From Bacillota bacterium (GTDB taxonomy: Bacteria; Bacillota; Clostridia; Christensenellales; Aristaeellaceae), in the NCBI GenBank assembly GCA_023459275.1, contig JAEWVC010000019.1, positions 1 through 64,000 on the forward strand: a stretch of DNA of 64,000 nucleotides, given 5' to 3'. Numbering within the stretch: the stretch's first letter is position 1; every line of letters begins with the position of its first letter. The notes beneath the pieces were generated by a model. It ran no database searches. It worked only from the letters and a program-made list of their open reading frames with translations, and was not told the DNA's origin. The position numbers and the translations under genes were made by a program. Below are positions 33,226 through 41,589 of the stretch, piece by piece.

Positions 33226-33254
33226 TTGACTTATCATGGCTTCTGCCTTATGAT
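33226..33254 (+). promoter_or_regulatory. promoter of the GH116-fucI operon
   Basis: TTGACT (33226-33231), 17-bp spacer, TATGAT (33249-33254). About 105 bases upstream of the GH116 start; an operator-like site lies in the leader. Confidence 0.75.
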
Positions 33255-33320
33255 AACAGCCATGGAAAAACTTTTGCGTGCAATTGAGACGAATGTTTGC
33301 GCAATGTCTACGATTTATTA

Positions 33321-33334
33321 TGGTATCGATGCCA
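33321..33334. promoter_or_regulatory. LacI-type operator 4, in the GH116 leader
   Basis: TGGTATCGATGCCA matches the core TGACATCGATGTCA at 11 of 14 positions and is itself nearly palindromic. It lies about 60 bases downstream of the presumed transcription start, so it would act as a roadblock. Confidence 0.6.
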
Positions 33335-33360
33335 CTATATAAAGAAGGGAAGCTTCTGTG

Positions 33361-35706
33361 ATGGAAACCTCGGCCTCTTATACCAATTTTATGCCCCTGG
33401 CCGTGTTTCCCCTGGGTGGGCTGGGGACGGGCAGCATCACGCTGCACGCTTCAGGGGCGCTGACGGCATTTGAAATCTTCAACCGCCCCGCCGAGGGGAA
33501 CAAGCTGCCCTATTCCTTTTTCGCACTCCATGCCGCCTGGGGGGACGAGCAGGCGGCCCGGGTGCTGGAGGCGGGGCGTACGCCGGATTTTGACCAGGCC
33601 AGAGGCTACCACCCCCAGGAAGTGATGGGCCTTCCCCGCTTCCAACGCTCCCAAATGGAGGTGGCCTTCCCTTTCGCCCGGATCACTTTTGAGGATGCGG
33701 CGCTGCCCCTTTCGGTTTCCCTGGAAGCGTTTGTGCCCTTCATCCCGCTGAAGGAGGATGATTCCGGCATCCCCGCGGCGTCCTTCCGTTATAGGGTGGC
33801 GAATACGGGAAAAATGCCGGCAAAAGTGCTCATTGCCGCCTCCATGCCCAACCTCTACGGCTTCAAGGGCTTTGACTGCTTCGGCAACTACCTTCCCTGT
33901 GAGGGCCGCGAAAACCGGGCGGTTAGGGAGGCGGGCCGCAGCGGGGTGTTCATGGGCGGGACCGGCATTGCAAAGGACGCCCTGGACTACGCCGACAGCA
34001 CCCTGCTGGTTCCGGAGGGAGACGCGCCCCTGCGCCCCGAATGGTACCGGGGCGGCTGGTACGACAGCATCACGGATTTCTGGCGCCACTTTTCGGCGGG
34101 CCGCCTCGTTCCTGGCAGGGAGGAGGAGGTCCGGGGCAGCGCCATCGGCCCCGCGGGCTATCCCGTAGGATCGGCGGGGCTTGAAAGGACCATCGCGCCG
34201 GGCGAGACGGCGGAGTTCCAGTTTGTTTTCGCCTGGTACGTACCCAACCGCTTCAAGGGCTGGTTTCCTGGCGACAATTCCGGCAAGACCATGAAAAACC
34301 ATTATGCTACAAGGTTCGCAAGCTCCCTGGACGCGGGCGGATACCTGCTGGAAAACCTCCCCCGCCTGGAAGCGCAGAGCCGTCTCTTCTCCGAGGCACT
34401 GTACGGCAGCACGCTGCCCCGCCCTGTAATCGACGCGGTGGCCGCCAACCTCACAGTGCTCACCAGCAATACCTGCTTCCGGGACGAGACGGGTACCTTC
34501 CTTGGCTGGGAGGGCTGCCATGAGCAGGAGGGGAGCTGCCACGGAACCTGCACCCACGTGTGGAACTATGCCCAAAGCATGGCATACCTCTTCCCTGCCA
34601 TGGAGCGTTCCGCCCGCCTCAACGAGTTTCTGCTGGAGACGGAGGCGGATGGAAAGATGAATTTCCGCGCCCAGAAGCGCTTCGGCCTGCCCGCCATCCA
34701 GATGCACGCCGCGGCCGATGGGCAATTGGGCACCATTATCAGGGTTTGGCGGGAATATACCCTATCCGGCGACCGGGAGTTTTTGCAAACCGTATACCCC
34801 CATGTGCTGCGCTGCCTTGCCTACGCCGAAAGGACCTGGAGCCCGGAGGGGGGCGGCCTGCTTAACGGCTTGCAGCACAATACATACGACATCGAATTTC
34901 TGGGCGCGAACCCCCTCTCCGGCGTGATGTACCTGGGAGCTCTCCGGGCCGTTGCAAAAATGGCGGAAGCGCTTAGCGACGCGGACACGGCAAAAACCGC
35001 GGATGAGAAATTCTGCGCATCGCAACAGGCGCTGGAGGAGGCCTGTTTCAATGGCACCTACTATGAGCAGGCTATTTCTGACCCGGATGCCCTGCCCTAT
35101 CAGTTCGGCGCGGGCTGCCTGTCCGACCAGCTTTTTGGACAGACGCTGGCGTCCCTGTGCGGCCTGGGCCCCCTGCTGCCGGGAGAGCATATCAAAAGCG
35201 CTCTCCGGGCTGTGTACGAAAACAACTTCCTTTCAGGAGACAAACGCCCGGCATGCCTGCAGCGGCTGTATGTCGCCCCGGATGAGCAGGGTCTTGTCCT
35301 GTGCACCTGGCCCAAGGGCGGAAAGCCGAAATTTCCCTTTGTCTATTCCGACGAAACATGGACGGGGATTGAATACCAGGTGGCAACACTCCTGCTTCTG
35401 GAAGGTTTTGTTTCGGAAGGTCTTTCCATTGTTTCCGCCGTGCGCCGGAGGTTTGACGGCATCCGCCGCAACCCCTTCAGCGAAACGGAATGCGGCCAGC
35501 ACTATGCCAGGAGCCTGGCCAGCTACGGCGTGCTGGCCGCCCTGTGCGGCCTTGAGGTCACGCCGGAGGGAAAGATATCCTTTGATCCCCGGGTAAACGC
35601 AGAAAATTTCCACTGTTTCTACTGTGACGGGCGTCATTTCGGGCTTTTGCACCAAACCGTCACGGCGGAAGGAACAAAAAAGCAGTCTGTAGAAATATTA
35701 CTATAG
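33361..35706 (+). CDS. GH116 family glycosidase, candidate exo-beta-D-arabinofuranosidase
   Basis: 781-residue cytoplasmic protein. The N-terminal beta-sandwich starts with FMPLAVFPLGGLGTGSITLHASGALTAFEIFNRP, a GH116 (DUF608/GBA2-like) N-domain signature. The catalytic alpha/alpha barrel shows GTCTHVWNYAQSMAYLFPAMERSARL and LLNGLQHNTYDIEFLGANPLSG, whose Asp corresponds to the predicted acid/base of the family, and a C-terminal SDETWTGIEYQVATLLLLEGF block. GH116 includes beta-glucosidases and, in an actinobacterium that degrades mycobacterial arabinan, an exo-beta-D-arabinofuranosidase. Clustering with GH172, GH183 and fucI favours the latter. ATG at 33361 (GTG 33358 is possible). Followed after 26 bases by fucI. 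Confidence 0.85.
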   Translation: METSASYTNFMPLAVFPLGGLGTGSITLHASGALTAFEIFNRPAEGNKLPYSFFALHAAWGDEQAARVLEAGRTPDFDQARGYHPQEVMGLPRFQRSQMEVAFPFARITFEDAALPLSVSLEAFVPFIPLKEDDSGIPAASFRYRVANTGKMPAKVLIAASMPNLYGFKGFDCFGNYLPCEGRENRAVREAGRSGVFMGGTGIAKDALDYADSTLLVPEGDAPLRPEWYRGGWYDSITDFWRHFSAGRLVPGREEEVRGSAIGPAGYPVGSAGLERTIAPGETAEFQFVFAWYVPNRFKGWFPGDNSGKTMKNHYATRFASSLDAGGYLLENLPRLEAQSRLFSEALYGSTLPRPVIDAVAANLTVLTSNTCFRDETGTFLGWEGCHEQEGSCHGTCTHVWNYAQSMAYLFPAMERSARLNEFLLETEADGKMNFRAQKRFGLPAIQMHAAADGQLGTIIRVWREYTLSGDREFLQTVYPHVLRCLAYAERTWSPEGGGLLNGLQHNTYDIEFLGANPLSGVMYLGALRAVAKMAEALSDADTAKTADEKFCASQQALEEACFNGTYYEQAISDPDALPYQFGAGCLSDQLFGQTLASLCGLGPLLPGEHIKSALRAVYENNFLSGDKRPACLQRLYVAPDEQGLVLCTWPKGGKPKFPFVYSDETWTGIEYQVATLLLLEGFVSEGLSIVSAVRRRFDGIRRNPFSETECGQHYARSLASYGVLAALCGLEVTPEGKISFDPRVNAENFHCFYCDGRHFGLLHQTVTAEGTKKQSVEILL

Positions 35707-35732
35707 CATCGACTACGAAGGAGGTTCGTTTT

Positions 35733-37544
35733 ATGCAGGCATTCAAGCACACCAAGCCGCATTTCGCGCTGCGCGGCGGGCTGCCCAAGGTGGGCATCCG
35801 TCCCATTATCGACGGCCGCCGCAACGGCATCCGGGAAAGCCTGGAAGATCAAACCATGGCCATCGCCCAAAAAGTGAAAGAGCTTATCGAGAGCAAGCTG
35901 TTCCACCCCTGCGGTCTGCCCGTTCAGTGCGTCATTGCGGATACCACCATCGGCGGCGTGGCCGAGGCGGCGGATTGCGCCGAAAAGTTCCAAAAGGAGG
36001 GCGTGGGCCTTACCATCAGCGTTACCCCCTGCTGGTGCTACGGCGCGGAGACCATTGATATGGATCCCCTGATGCCCAAGGCCATCTACGGTTTCAACGG
36101 CACCGAGCGCCCCGGCGCGGTGTACCTGGCCTCCGCCCTGGCGGGGCATAACCAAAAGGGGCTGCCTGCCTTTGGCATCTACGGCCAGGACGTGAAGGAA
36201 TCTTCGGACACCGAGATCCCTCCGGACGTGGAGGAAAAGCTTTTGCGCTTTGCAAGGGCCGGCCTGGCGGTGGCCACCATGCGGGGCAGGAGCTATCTTG
36301 GCATGGGCGGCATGTCCATGGGCATCGCCGGCTCCATTGTCAACGCGGAGTTTTTGGAAAAATACCTGGGTATGCGCATGGAATCCGTGGATATGACGGA
36401 ATTTGTGCGCCGCTGGGAAGAAAAGATCTACGACCCTGAGGAGTTCGAGCTGGCCAAGGCATGGGTGAAGGAATATATTCGCATAGGCTTTGACAAAAAT
36501 CCGGAATCCGTACGCCACAGCGATGAAAAAAAGGCGGATGTGCTGAACAAGTGCATCCTCATGACCATGATCGGACGGGACCTTCTGCAGGGGAATCCGC
36601 GTTTGGCGGAGCTTGGCTTTATTGAGGAATCCTGCGGCCACAACGCCCTGGCCGGGGGCTTCCAGGGGCAGCGGCAGTGGACGGACCACTTCCCCAACGG
36701 CGATTTCATGGAAGCCCTATTGAACACCTCCTTCGACTGGAACGGCATCCGGGAGCCCATGATCGTGGCCACGGAAAACGACCATTTGAACGGCCTTTCC
36801 ATGCTCTTTGGCAAGCTGCTCACAGGCACCGCCCAGGGATTTGCCGACGTGCGTACCTTCTGGAGCCCCGAGGCCATCGAAAGGGTCACCGGCTGGATGC
36901 CCGAGGGGCTATGCAAGGATGGCTTCATCCACCTGATCAACTCCGGGTCCGTCACCCTGGACGCCACGGGCTTGTGCAAAAAAGATGGAAAGCCCGCCAT
37001 GAAGCCCTGGCAGGAAATCAAGGCGGAAGAAGCCAAGGCCTGCCTTGACGCCACCCAGTTCTGCTACGGCGACCTGTTCTATTTCAGAGGCGGCGGGTAT
37101 TCCTCCCAACTGCTAAGCGAGGGGAATATGCCCATCACCATGTCCCGCCTGAACCTGGTGGACGGCTTGGGCCCGGTGATGCAGATCGCCGAGGGCTGGA
37201 CTGCCTCCCTCCCCCAAGAGGCCTTTGAAAAGATCAACAAGCGCACCGACCCCACCTGGCCCACCACCTGGTTTGTGCCCAGGCTCACCGGAGAAGGCGC
37301 CTTTGTCAGCGTGTATGAGGTCATGCGCCGCTGGGGCGCCAACCACGGCGCTTTCAGCTACGGCCACATCGGGGCCGATCTGATCACCCTGTGCGCCATG
37401 CTACGCATCCCCGTGTGCATGCACAACGTGGAGGATGCCAAGGTCTATAGGCCCAGCATGTGGGACGCCTTCGGCACAAGCGACTTCGAGGCCGCCGATT
37501 ACAGGGCCTGCAAGACCCTGGGCCCGCTGTACGGGAAGAAGTAG
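35733..37544 (+). CDS. fucI: L-fucose/D-arabinose isomerase
   Basis: 603 residues, close to the 591 of Escherichia coli FucI, with long recognisable blocks: VGIRPIIDGRRNGIRESLE, GLTISVTPCWCYGAETIDMDP, FNGTERPGAVYLASALAGHNQKG, SFDWNGIREPMIVATENDHLNG (catalytic Glu and Asp region) and IPVCMHNVEDAKVYRPS (His near the C-terminus). The enzyme converts L-fucose to L-fuculose and D-arabinose to D-ribulose using Mn2+. No fuculokinase or fuculose-phosphate aldolase (FucK/FucA) lies next to it, and the partner is a GH116 gene, so D-arabinose is the more likely physiological substrate here. ATG after AAGGAGG. Confidence 0.93.
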   Translation: MQAFKHTKPHFALRGGLPKVGIRPIIDGRRNGIRESLEDQTMAIAQKVKELIESKLFHPCGLPVQCVIADTTIGGVAEAADCAEKFQKEGVGLTISVTPCWCYGAETIDMDPLMPKAIYGFNGTERPGAVYLASALAGHNQKGLPAFGIYGQDVKESSDTEIPPDVEEKLLRFARAGLAVATMRGRSYLGMGGMSMGIAGSIVNAEFLEKYLGMRMESVDMTEFVRRWEEKIYDPEEFELAKAWVKEYIRIGFDKNPESVRHSDEKKADVLNKCILMTMIGRDLLQGNPRLAELGFIEESCGHNALAGGFQGQRQWTDHFPNGDFMEALLNTSFDWNGIREPMIVATENDHLNGLSMLFGKLLTGTAQGFADVRTFWSPEAIERVTGWMPEGLCKDGFIHLINSGSVTLDATGLCKKDGKPAMKPWQEIKAEEAKACLDATQFCYGDLFYFRGGGYSSQLLSEGNMPITMSRLNLVDGLGPVMQIAEGWTASLPQEAFEKINKRTDPTWPTTWFVPRLTGEGAFVSVYEVMRRWGANHGAFSYGHIGADLITLCAMLRIPVCMHNVEDAKVYRPSMWDAFGTSDFEAADYRACKTLGPLYGKK

Positions 37545-37565
37545 CGGGGAACCCGCGGAGAGTAT

Positions 37566-37626
37566 GCGGGGAGGAGTGCTTTTTGAAAAAAGCGCCCCTC
37601 CCCGTACTCTACTCCGAAAATTCTAT
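37566..37626 (+). repeat. intergenic palindrome family, copy D
   Basis: GCGGGGAGGAGTGCTTTTT pairs with AAAAAGCGCCCCTCCCCGT (37566-37604), followed by the tail ACTCCGAAAATTCTATT. It starts 22 bases after the fucI stop. Confidence 0.8.
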
Positions 37627-37651
37627 TTTCAGGGTAACGACTTCCGTAGCA

Positions 37652-37740
37652 AGACCGCCCCGCCTATGCGGGGAGCGAGTGGATGATACTCCAAATCCTG
37701 GAATTCAACAATGGATCACCTCCGCATGTGCGGAGAACAG
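37652..37740 (+). CRISPR. decayed type I-E-like CRISPR fragment (two repeats, one spacer)
   Basis: Repeat 2 (37713-37740) is 28 bases, GGATCACCTCCGC then ATGTGCGGAGAACAG, with the short palindrome CTCCGC/GCGGAG typical of I-E repeats. A diverged 28-base copy (37652-37679) with palindrome CCCCGC/GCGGGG precedes it, separated by a 33-base unique segment (37680-37712), the spacer length of type I-E systems. No third repeat and no cas genes are present in the window. Best read as the dead end of a lost array. Confidence 0.5.
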
Positions 37741-37817
37741 AAGGAGATATCACCCATTGGCAATGAGTAACGATGCTTCTTGTCATGCATATGAACTGCC
37801 TGAGCAATCTTCTGCTA

Positions 37818-38021
37818 CTAAGTCTTAGGCTTCTTCTCCAACATGATATATTGGGTTATGATTCCCGCCTGCATATATTCTCTGCGCCATCGACACAGCG
37901 TCCCCCTGGATATTTCCAAGTCTTTGGCTGTATCGGATACATGCTTGTCACTGGCGTAGCTTTGCATCACAGCACTCCTTTTGAATGTCTCTTTGTAGGC
38001 TCTTTTCTTTCCAGTAGACAT
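37818..38021 (-). pseudogene. IS3-type transposase OrfA remnant
   Basis: 67 residues. MSTGKKRAYKETFKRSAVMQSY and VSDTAKDLEISRGTLCRWRREYMQAG form the helix-turn-helix of IS3/IS911 OrfA. The leucine-zipper tail that normally follows is missing and no OrfB (DDE integrase) is found nearby, so it is a remnant. It lies beside the CRISPR fragment and between fucI and GH127, suggesting a recombination or insertion scar. Confidence 0.65.
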
Positions 38022-38433
38022 ATATAATCCACTCCTTTCCAAGTACATATATAGATCTTCCTCCGATATGATTTCTTTTTGGGGCGGCCATATGTATCAG
38101 TTCCGTTGTTTCCATGCCGTTGTATAGATATTCTACATTCACTTTGGCATGCTGCTTATGTAAATAATACCAGATGAGTTATCAGTTGTAAATGCTTATC
38201 TCGAATTTAACAAGTTCATTTAAAATGCATCGTCTGCATGATAAATAAGCAGAAACCAGCCAGGAATATGAGGCAGTATAGGATACACCGGTGAATGGAA
38301 AGGTGAATAAACAGGAGGCTCAAAGCCTTTTACTGGAGGCGAAAGTGGTGCATAGCGCCGGCTGAGTATGATATCACGGGTTTCTGATTACAGGGAATAG
38401 TGGAAAGACGCATCCTCTGAACAGCGTCAACAT
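38022..38433. other. A+T-richer intergenic stretch without recognisable genes
   Basis: About 410 bases of clearly lower G+C than the surroundings between the IS3 remnant and the GH127 terminator. Short reading frames only (60-64 codons) without family resemblance. Probably degraded mobile-element DNA. Confidence 0.5.
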
Positions 38434-38472
38434 AAAAAATCCCACCACACAGTCCGGTGTGCAATGGGATTT
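38434..38472 (-). terminator. intrinsic terminator of the GH127 gene
   Basis: Reverse strand: AAATCCCATTGCACACC pairs with GTGTGGTGGGATTT around a short loop, followed by TTT. It begins about 17 bases after the GH127 stop. Confidence 0.85.
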
Positions 38473-38488
38473 GGGATCTTGTTTTCTT

Positions 38489-40360
38489 TTAAGCCCTATT
38501 ACCTTCGCCGTTTCTGGTTTCCACCGGGAAATACACGGTATATTTCTCCCTGCCAATCAGGTACAGAGGTTTGAATTTGATGTTCACCGGCTGACCCTTG
38601 GTTTTCCAGTTGGGCAGCCACTGCTGCCACTGGCGCTCATTGGCCGGTTCCAGGATAGACAGGGGCTGGTTGATATCCCCGTACAGCGTCCGCTCGTTCT
38701 CGCACAGCCCGGCCAGCACCACGGGCCCATCCAAAAAAGCCACTGTTTCCGGCGCGTCGGGCAGGGGGTGGATGGTAAGGGTCTTGGGCAGGCGGAGGGT
38801 GAGAGTATCCTTTGCAAAGGTTCCGCCGAGGCAAAGGTATCCGTCCGGCGTTTCCTCTGCTTCCACGGCCCCGCCGTTTTTCAAAAGTGCCCATTTCCCC
38901 GCCAGCCACCAGGGCTTGCGGATTTTAAGCACCATTTTGACGGGTGCATCACAGGAAAGCTTGATTTCCAGCAAGACATCCTCCGGCCGGGACGGAACTT
39001 CCCGCTGGATGGGATCATAGCGAATGTTGGAATCCGTCCTTGAAAGGGGGGACACGGATACCTTGCAGCTTGTCCCCTCCCAGTCGAAAACGCAGGATGC
39101 GGGGCCAAACTGGCAAAGAACCAGCCCCGCTTCATCCGTATAGAAGGTGCCCTCATGGAGCATGGCATTGGCCTGGACCATGGTGTCATGGCAGCACCAG
39201 AAATGTTCGGTCTTGCTGCCCCAGAACTTCTGCGAGCCCGCAGCCAGGCCCTGGTAATAGGTGATCAGCCCCGTATCATGGGTATGGGTTTCGCAGTGGA
39301 TGTCCAGGTTCACATCATCCTCCCAGTAAGCCTGGGAAAGGAGGCCATTCCAAAGGTTGCGCTCCCAGTAATCGGCATATTGGCCGTTTCCGGTCCAGCG
39401 CAGCAGGTATTCCGCCAGGCGCATCATGTTGTACACCACGCAATGCTCCTGGTTTTTGTCGCTAAGGCGAGCCTTCATCTGGTGCATGGGTGTCCACAGT
39501 TCGCCGCAGGTCTGGCCGCCGGTGGCATACATCCCGCGCTCTGTGACCGCCAGATCCCAGTAGTTTTCAACAATCTTCCGGTAGCGCTCCTCCCCCGTCA
39601 CCTCATAGGCCCTGGCCGCGCCCTGCACCTCCGGGATGGTGGTGTTGGCGTGCATGTTGGTGAGCACGTCCTCCCCCTTCAATAGCGGCTCAAAAAGCCG
39701 CGGGCGTTCATACCTGCGCATGAGGGCAAGGTGCCTTTCGTCCCCGGTAACAGCATACAGGTCGGCCCAGTATTCCATGATGCCGCCCGTTTCCTCCCAG
39801 TCCATCATGTCGTCCATCACTTCCCGGGAGATATCCTCCGTGAAGCGGTAGAACCAGTCGGCTTCCTTTTTCGCAATCTCCAACGCCTGTTCGTTATCCG
39901 CGTAGCGGTACATGTCCAGAAGGCCCATCATGCATTTGTGGCACACGTATTGTGGCGCCCAGGTGTGCTTGCCCCGTTTAAGCCACAAAAGGTGCTTTTC
40001 AGGGATGGGAAAGCCCCACTCGCCGCCGTTCTCCTTCTGGCAGCGGGCGATCTCCGCCACGATGAAATCCGCCTTCTGCCTGAGGGGAGCATCCTTGGTC
40101 ACCTGAATCATCCGGGCCGCGGCGCTGAGCCAGTGGCCGGTAAACTGGCCGCGAAGGTCGGACAGGGGGCCGTCCCAACCCCAGTGGCAATCGGTAAGCC
40201 GGTAATTGGCGCGGAAAAGCCCCGCCTCGTGGCGGTAGGGCTGCAAAAGGTTGTCGGTGCTCAACTCCATCAGATACTTGTAATTGCGCTGCCTGTGGGT
40301 GTGCAGCTCCCCCGGCAGAAGGTCGGCGTTCGTTGCCAAAGGCGTCAATACCGGTATCAT
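38489..40360 (-). CDS. GH127 family glycosidase (beta-L-arabinofuranosidase type)
   Basis: 623 residues, no signal peptide, thus cytoplasmic. The alpha/alpha barrel shows TDCHWGWDGPLSDLRGQFTGHWLSAAARM near the start. The zinc/catalytic cysteines of GH127 are visible: EHCVVYNMMRLAEYLLRWTG at about residue 304 and HFWCCHDTMVQANAM at about 386, with the second Cys of CC the predicted nucleophile. Family members hydrolyse beta-L-arabinofuranosides; other pentofuranosides or aceric-acid linkages occur in related branches. It stands alone with its own promoter and terminator between the fucI locus and the AraC gene, so its target glycan is not fixed by context. ATG after AAGGAGAG. Confidence 0.85.
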   Translation of the reverse strand: MIPVLTPLATNADLLPGELHTHRQRNYKYLMELSTDNLLQPYRHEAGLFRANYRLTDCHWGWDGPLSDLRGQFTGHWLSAAARMIQVTKDAPLRQKADFIVAEIARCQKENGGEWGFPIPEKHLLWLKRGKHTWAPQYVCHKCMMGLLDMYRYADNEQALEIAKKEADWFYRFTEDISREVMDDMMDWEETGGIMEYWADLYAVTGDERHLALMRRYERPRLFEPLLKGEDVLTNMHANTTIPEVQGAARAYEVTGEERYRKIVENYWDLAVTERGMYATGGQTCGELWTPMHQMKARLSDKNQEHCVVYNMMRLAEYLLRWTGNGQYADYWERNLWNGLLSQAYWEDDVNLDIHCETHTHDTGLITYYQGLAAGSQKFWGSKTEHFWCCHDTMVQANAMLHEGTFYTDEAGLVLCQFGPASCVFDWEGTSCKVSVSPLSRTDSNIRYDPIQREVPSRPEDVLLEIKLSCDAPVKMVLKIRKPWWLAGKWALLKNGGAVEAEETPDGYLCLGGTFAKDTLTLRLPKTLTIHPLPDAPETVAFLDGPVVLAGLCENERTLYGDINQPLSILEPANERQWQQWLPNWKTKGQPVNIKFKPLYLIGREKYTVYFPVETRNGEGNRA

Positions 40361-40423
40361 ATGCTTTTCTCTCCTTGCGGTCAGGCGGTGCGGGCAATAC
40401 GCCCGTATCCAGCGGATGCGTTA

Positions 40424-40451
40424 ATTCTAACACAAGCGTGAAAACAGTCAA
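40424..40451 (-). promoter_or_regulatory. promoter of the GH127 gene
   Basis: Reverse strand TTGACT (40446-40451), 16-bp spacer, TAGAAT (40424-40429); about 60 bases upstream of the ATG. Confidence 0.55.
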
Positions 40452-40502
40452 CATGCCCTCCCATATAACAGGTGTGCATTATTCACCCAAAATACAGTTG
40501 AG

Positions 40503-40559
40503 GTTTTGAAAGGAGGCGGCATGGGGAGGAAAAATTTTTCAAAATTTCTCCTCCCCGCC
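40503..40559 (-). repeat. intergenic palindrome family, copy G, overlapping the araC-type gene 3' end
   Basis: GGCATGGGGAGGAAAAATTT pairs with AAATTTCTCCTCCCCGCC (40518-40559). The tail (GAGGTTTTGAAAGG) lies to the left, so it reads on the reverse strand. The stop of the AraC-family gene falls inside the palindrome. Confidence 0.75.
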
Positions 40560-41375
40560 ATGTATCCCGTCCCCTCCGGCTTTCCCGGCGCTTTGCAGGC
40601 GGTACTGGGTGGCTGTCATCTTGCTGTGCTGCCGAAAATTGCGGATAAACTGCTTTTCATCGGTATACCCCACCTGCCTGGCGATCTCCTTGACGGTTTC
40701 TGTGGTTTCCAAAAGCAGCGCCATGGCCTTTTCCATGCGCAGGCGGGTGACGAAGGCATACATGGATTCCCCGGTTTTATCCTTGAAAAGGCGGCAAAGG
40801 TAAACCTTGTTATACAGAAACCGGCCGCTGATTTCATTCAGAGAGAATGGTTCCGTGTAATGGTTTTGCAGCCAGTTGAGGATATCCAGGAACCGCAGGT
40901 GGTGTTTGCTGGTTCCGGGATAGAAAAACTGCCGGGAGGCTTCGCACAGGATCAGCCCCGCAAGGTACGCGCACATTTGCCTTTTGAAGGGCTCTTCCTT
41001 TTGCGCCTCCAGAAGATATCCGAACAAAAGCTGCAACCGGGCGGGGCGTACGCAGGAAAAGAGGGAACCCAGCGCCAGTTCCTCCCCTTCCGGGGAATTG
41101 GTGCTGGAGACTGGCGCTAGGCGCAGGCCTTCCTGCCGGAAGAGCAGCCAGTCGTACACCGCGTTTTCCGAAAAAGTGACCCCGCATTCCTGCACCGCGG
41201 CGGCCATGTCCCCCGCGTAGGCAGTCTGCACAAGCGACCGGTAGGAGACCTGCGCCGTCCCCTGGCGCAGACAAATAAGCAGCGCTTCCTGCCCGCTTTG
41301 GGGCAGGGAAATTCCCCCGCTGCCGCAGGCGCAAAACTCCGGTGCCCCGGAAGCCGGCATGCATATTTGATACAT
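40539..41375 (-). CDS. AraC family transcriptional regulator
   Basis: 278 residues. The C-terminal 100 residues are a double helix-turn-helix of the AraC type: LNWLQNHYTEPFSLNEISGRFLYNKVYLCRLFKDKTGESMYAFVTRLRMEKAMALLLETTETVKEIARQVGYTDEKQFIRNFRQHSKMTATQYR. The N-terminal part is probably a sensing domain without a clear motif. ATG at 41375 (GTG 41378 possible). Divergent from the ABC importer operon that begins at 41703 and so probably its activator. The last residues, GGEEKF, and the stop are supplied by the palindromic repeat. Confidence 0.88.
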   Translation of the reverse strand: MYQICMPASGAPEFCACGSGGISLPQSGQEALLICLRQGTAQVSYRSLVQTAYAGDMAAAVQECGVTFSENAVYDWLLFRQEGLRLAPVSSTNSPEGEELALGSLFSCVRPARLQLLFGYLLEAQKEEPFKRQMCAYLAGLILCEASRQFFYPGTSKHHLRFLDILNWLQNHYTEPFSLNEISGRFLYNKVYLCRLFKDKTGESMYAFVTRLRMEKAMALLLETTETVKEIARQVGYTDEKQFIRNFRQHSKMTATQYRLQSAGKAGGDGIHGGEEKF

Positions 41376-41559
41376 CACGACCCATTCCTTTCATGATGAT
41401 TATACGGGCCTCCGTGCCGGCCGTCAACGGGGGAGGATGCTTGCGGGAACAGGCGGGAAGGGAAATTGCGGCATGCCGCTATTCTGCCGCGGCTTCCGGC
41501 ACAAACGGCGCCATTTTCACATAGGTGAATATTTCGGAAGTGATATGTGAAAACGGCGG

Positions 41560-41589
41560 TTGTTATTTCTAACAAATCTGATATATACT
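41560..41589 (+). promoter_or_regulatory. promoter with palindrome over the -35, ABC-SorC-DhaKL operon
   Basis: TATACT (41584-41589) with a poor -35 (TTGTTA, 41560-41565, 18-bp spacer), as expected for an activator-dependent promoter. The -35 is half of a perfect palindrome TTGTTAtttcTAACAA (41560-41575). The leader then holds a 10-bp stem CGCGGAAAAA/TTTTTCCGCG (41602-41660). The remainder of the 41376-41702 gap shows nothing else. Confidence 0.6.

Noticed and set aside
35733..37544. Fucose utilisation operon
   Set aside because: fucI lacks neighbouring fuculokinase, fuculose-phosphate aldolase and fucosidase genes and is cotranscribed with GH116.
37652..37740. Functional CRISPR array
   Set aside because: Only two repeats, one of them strongly diverged, and no cas genes in the window; kept only as a remnant.
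24000..40360. L-arabinan (plant) utilisation locus
   Set aside because: The usual L-arabinan enzymes (GH43, GH51) and AraA/AraB/AraD are not visible; GH172, GH183, GH116 and FucI point to D-arabinose. GH127 alone is not enough.
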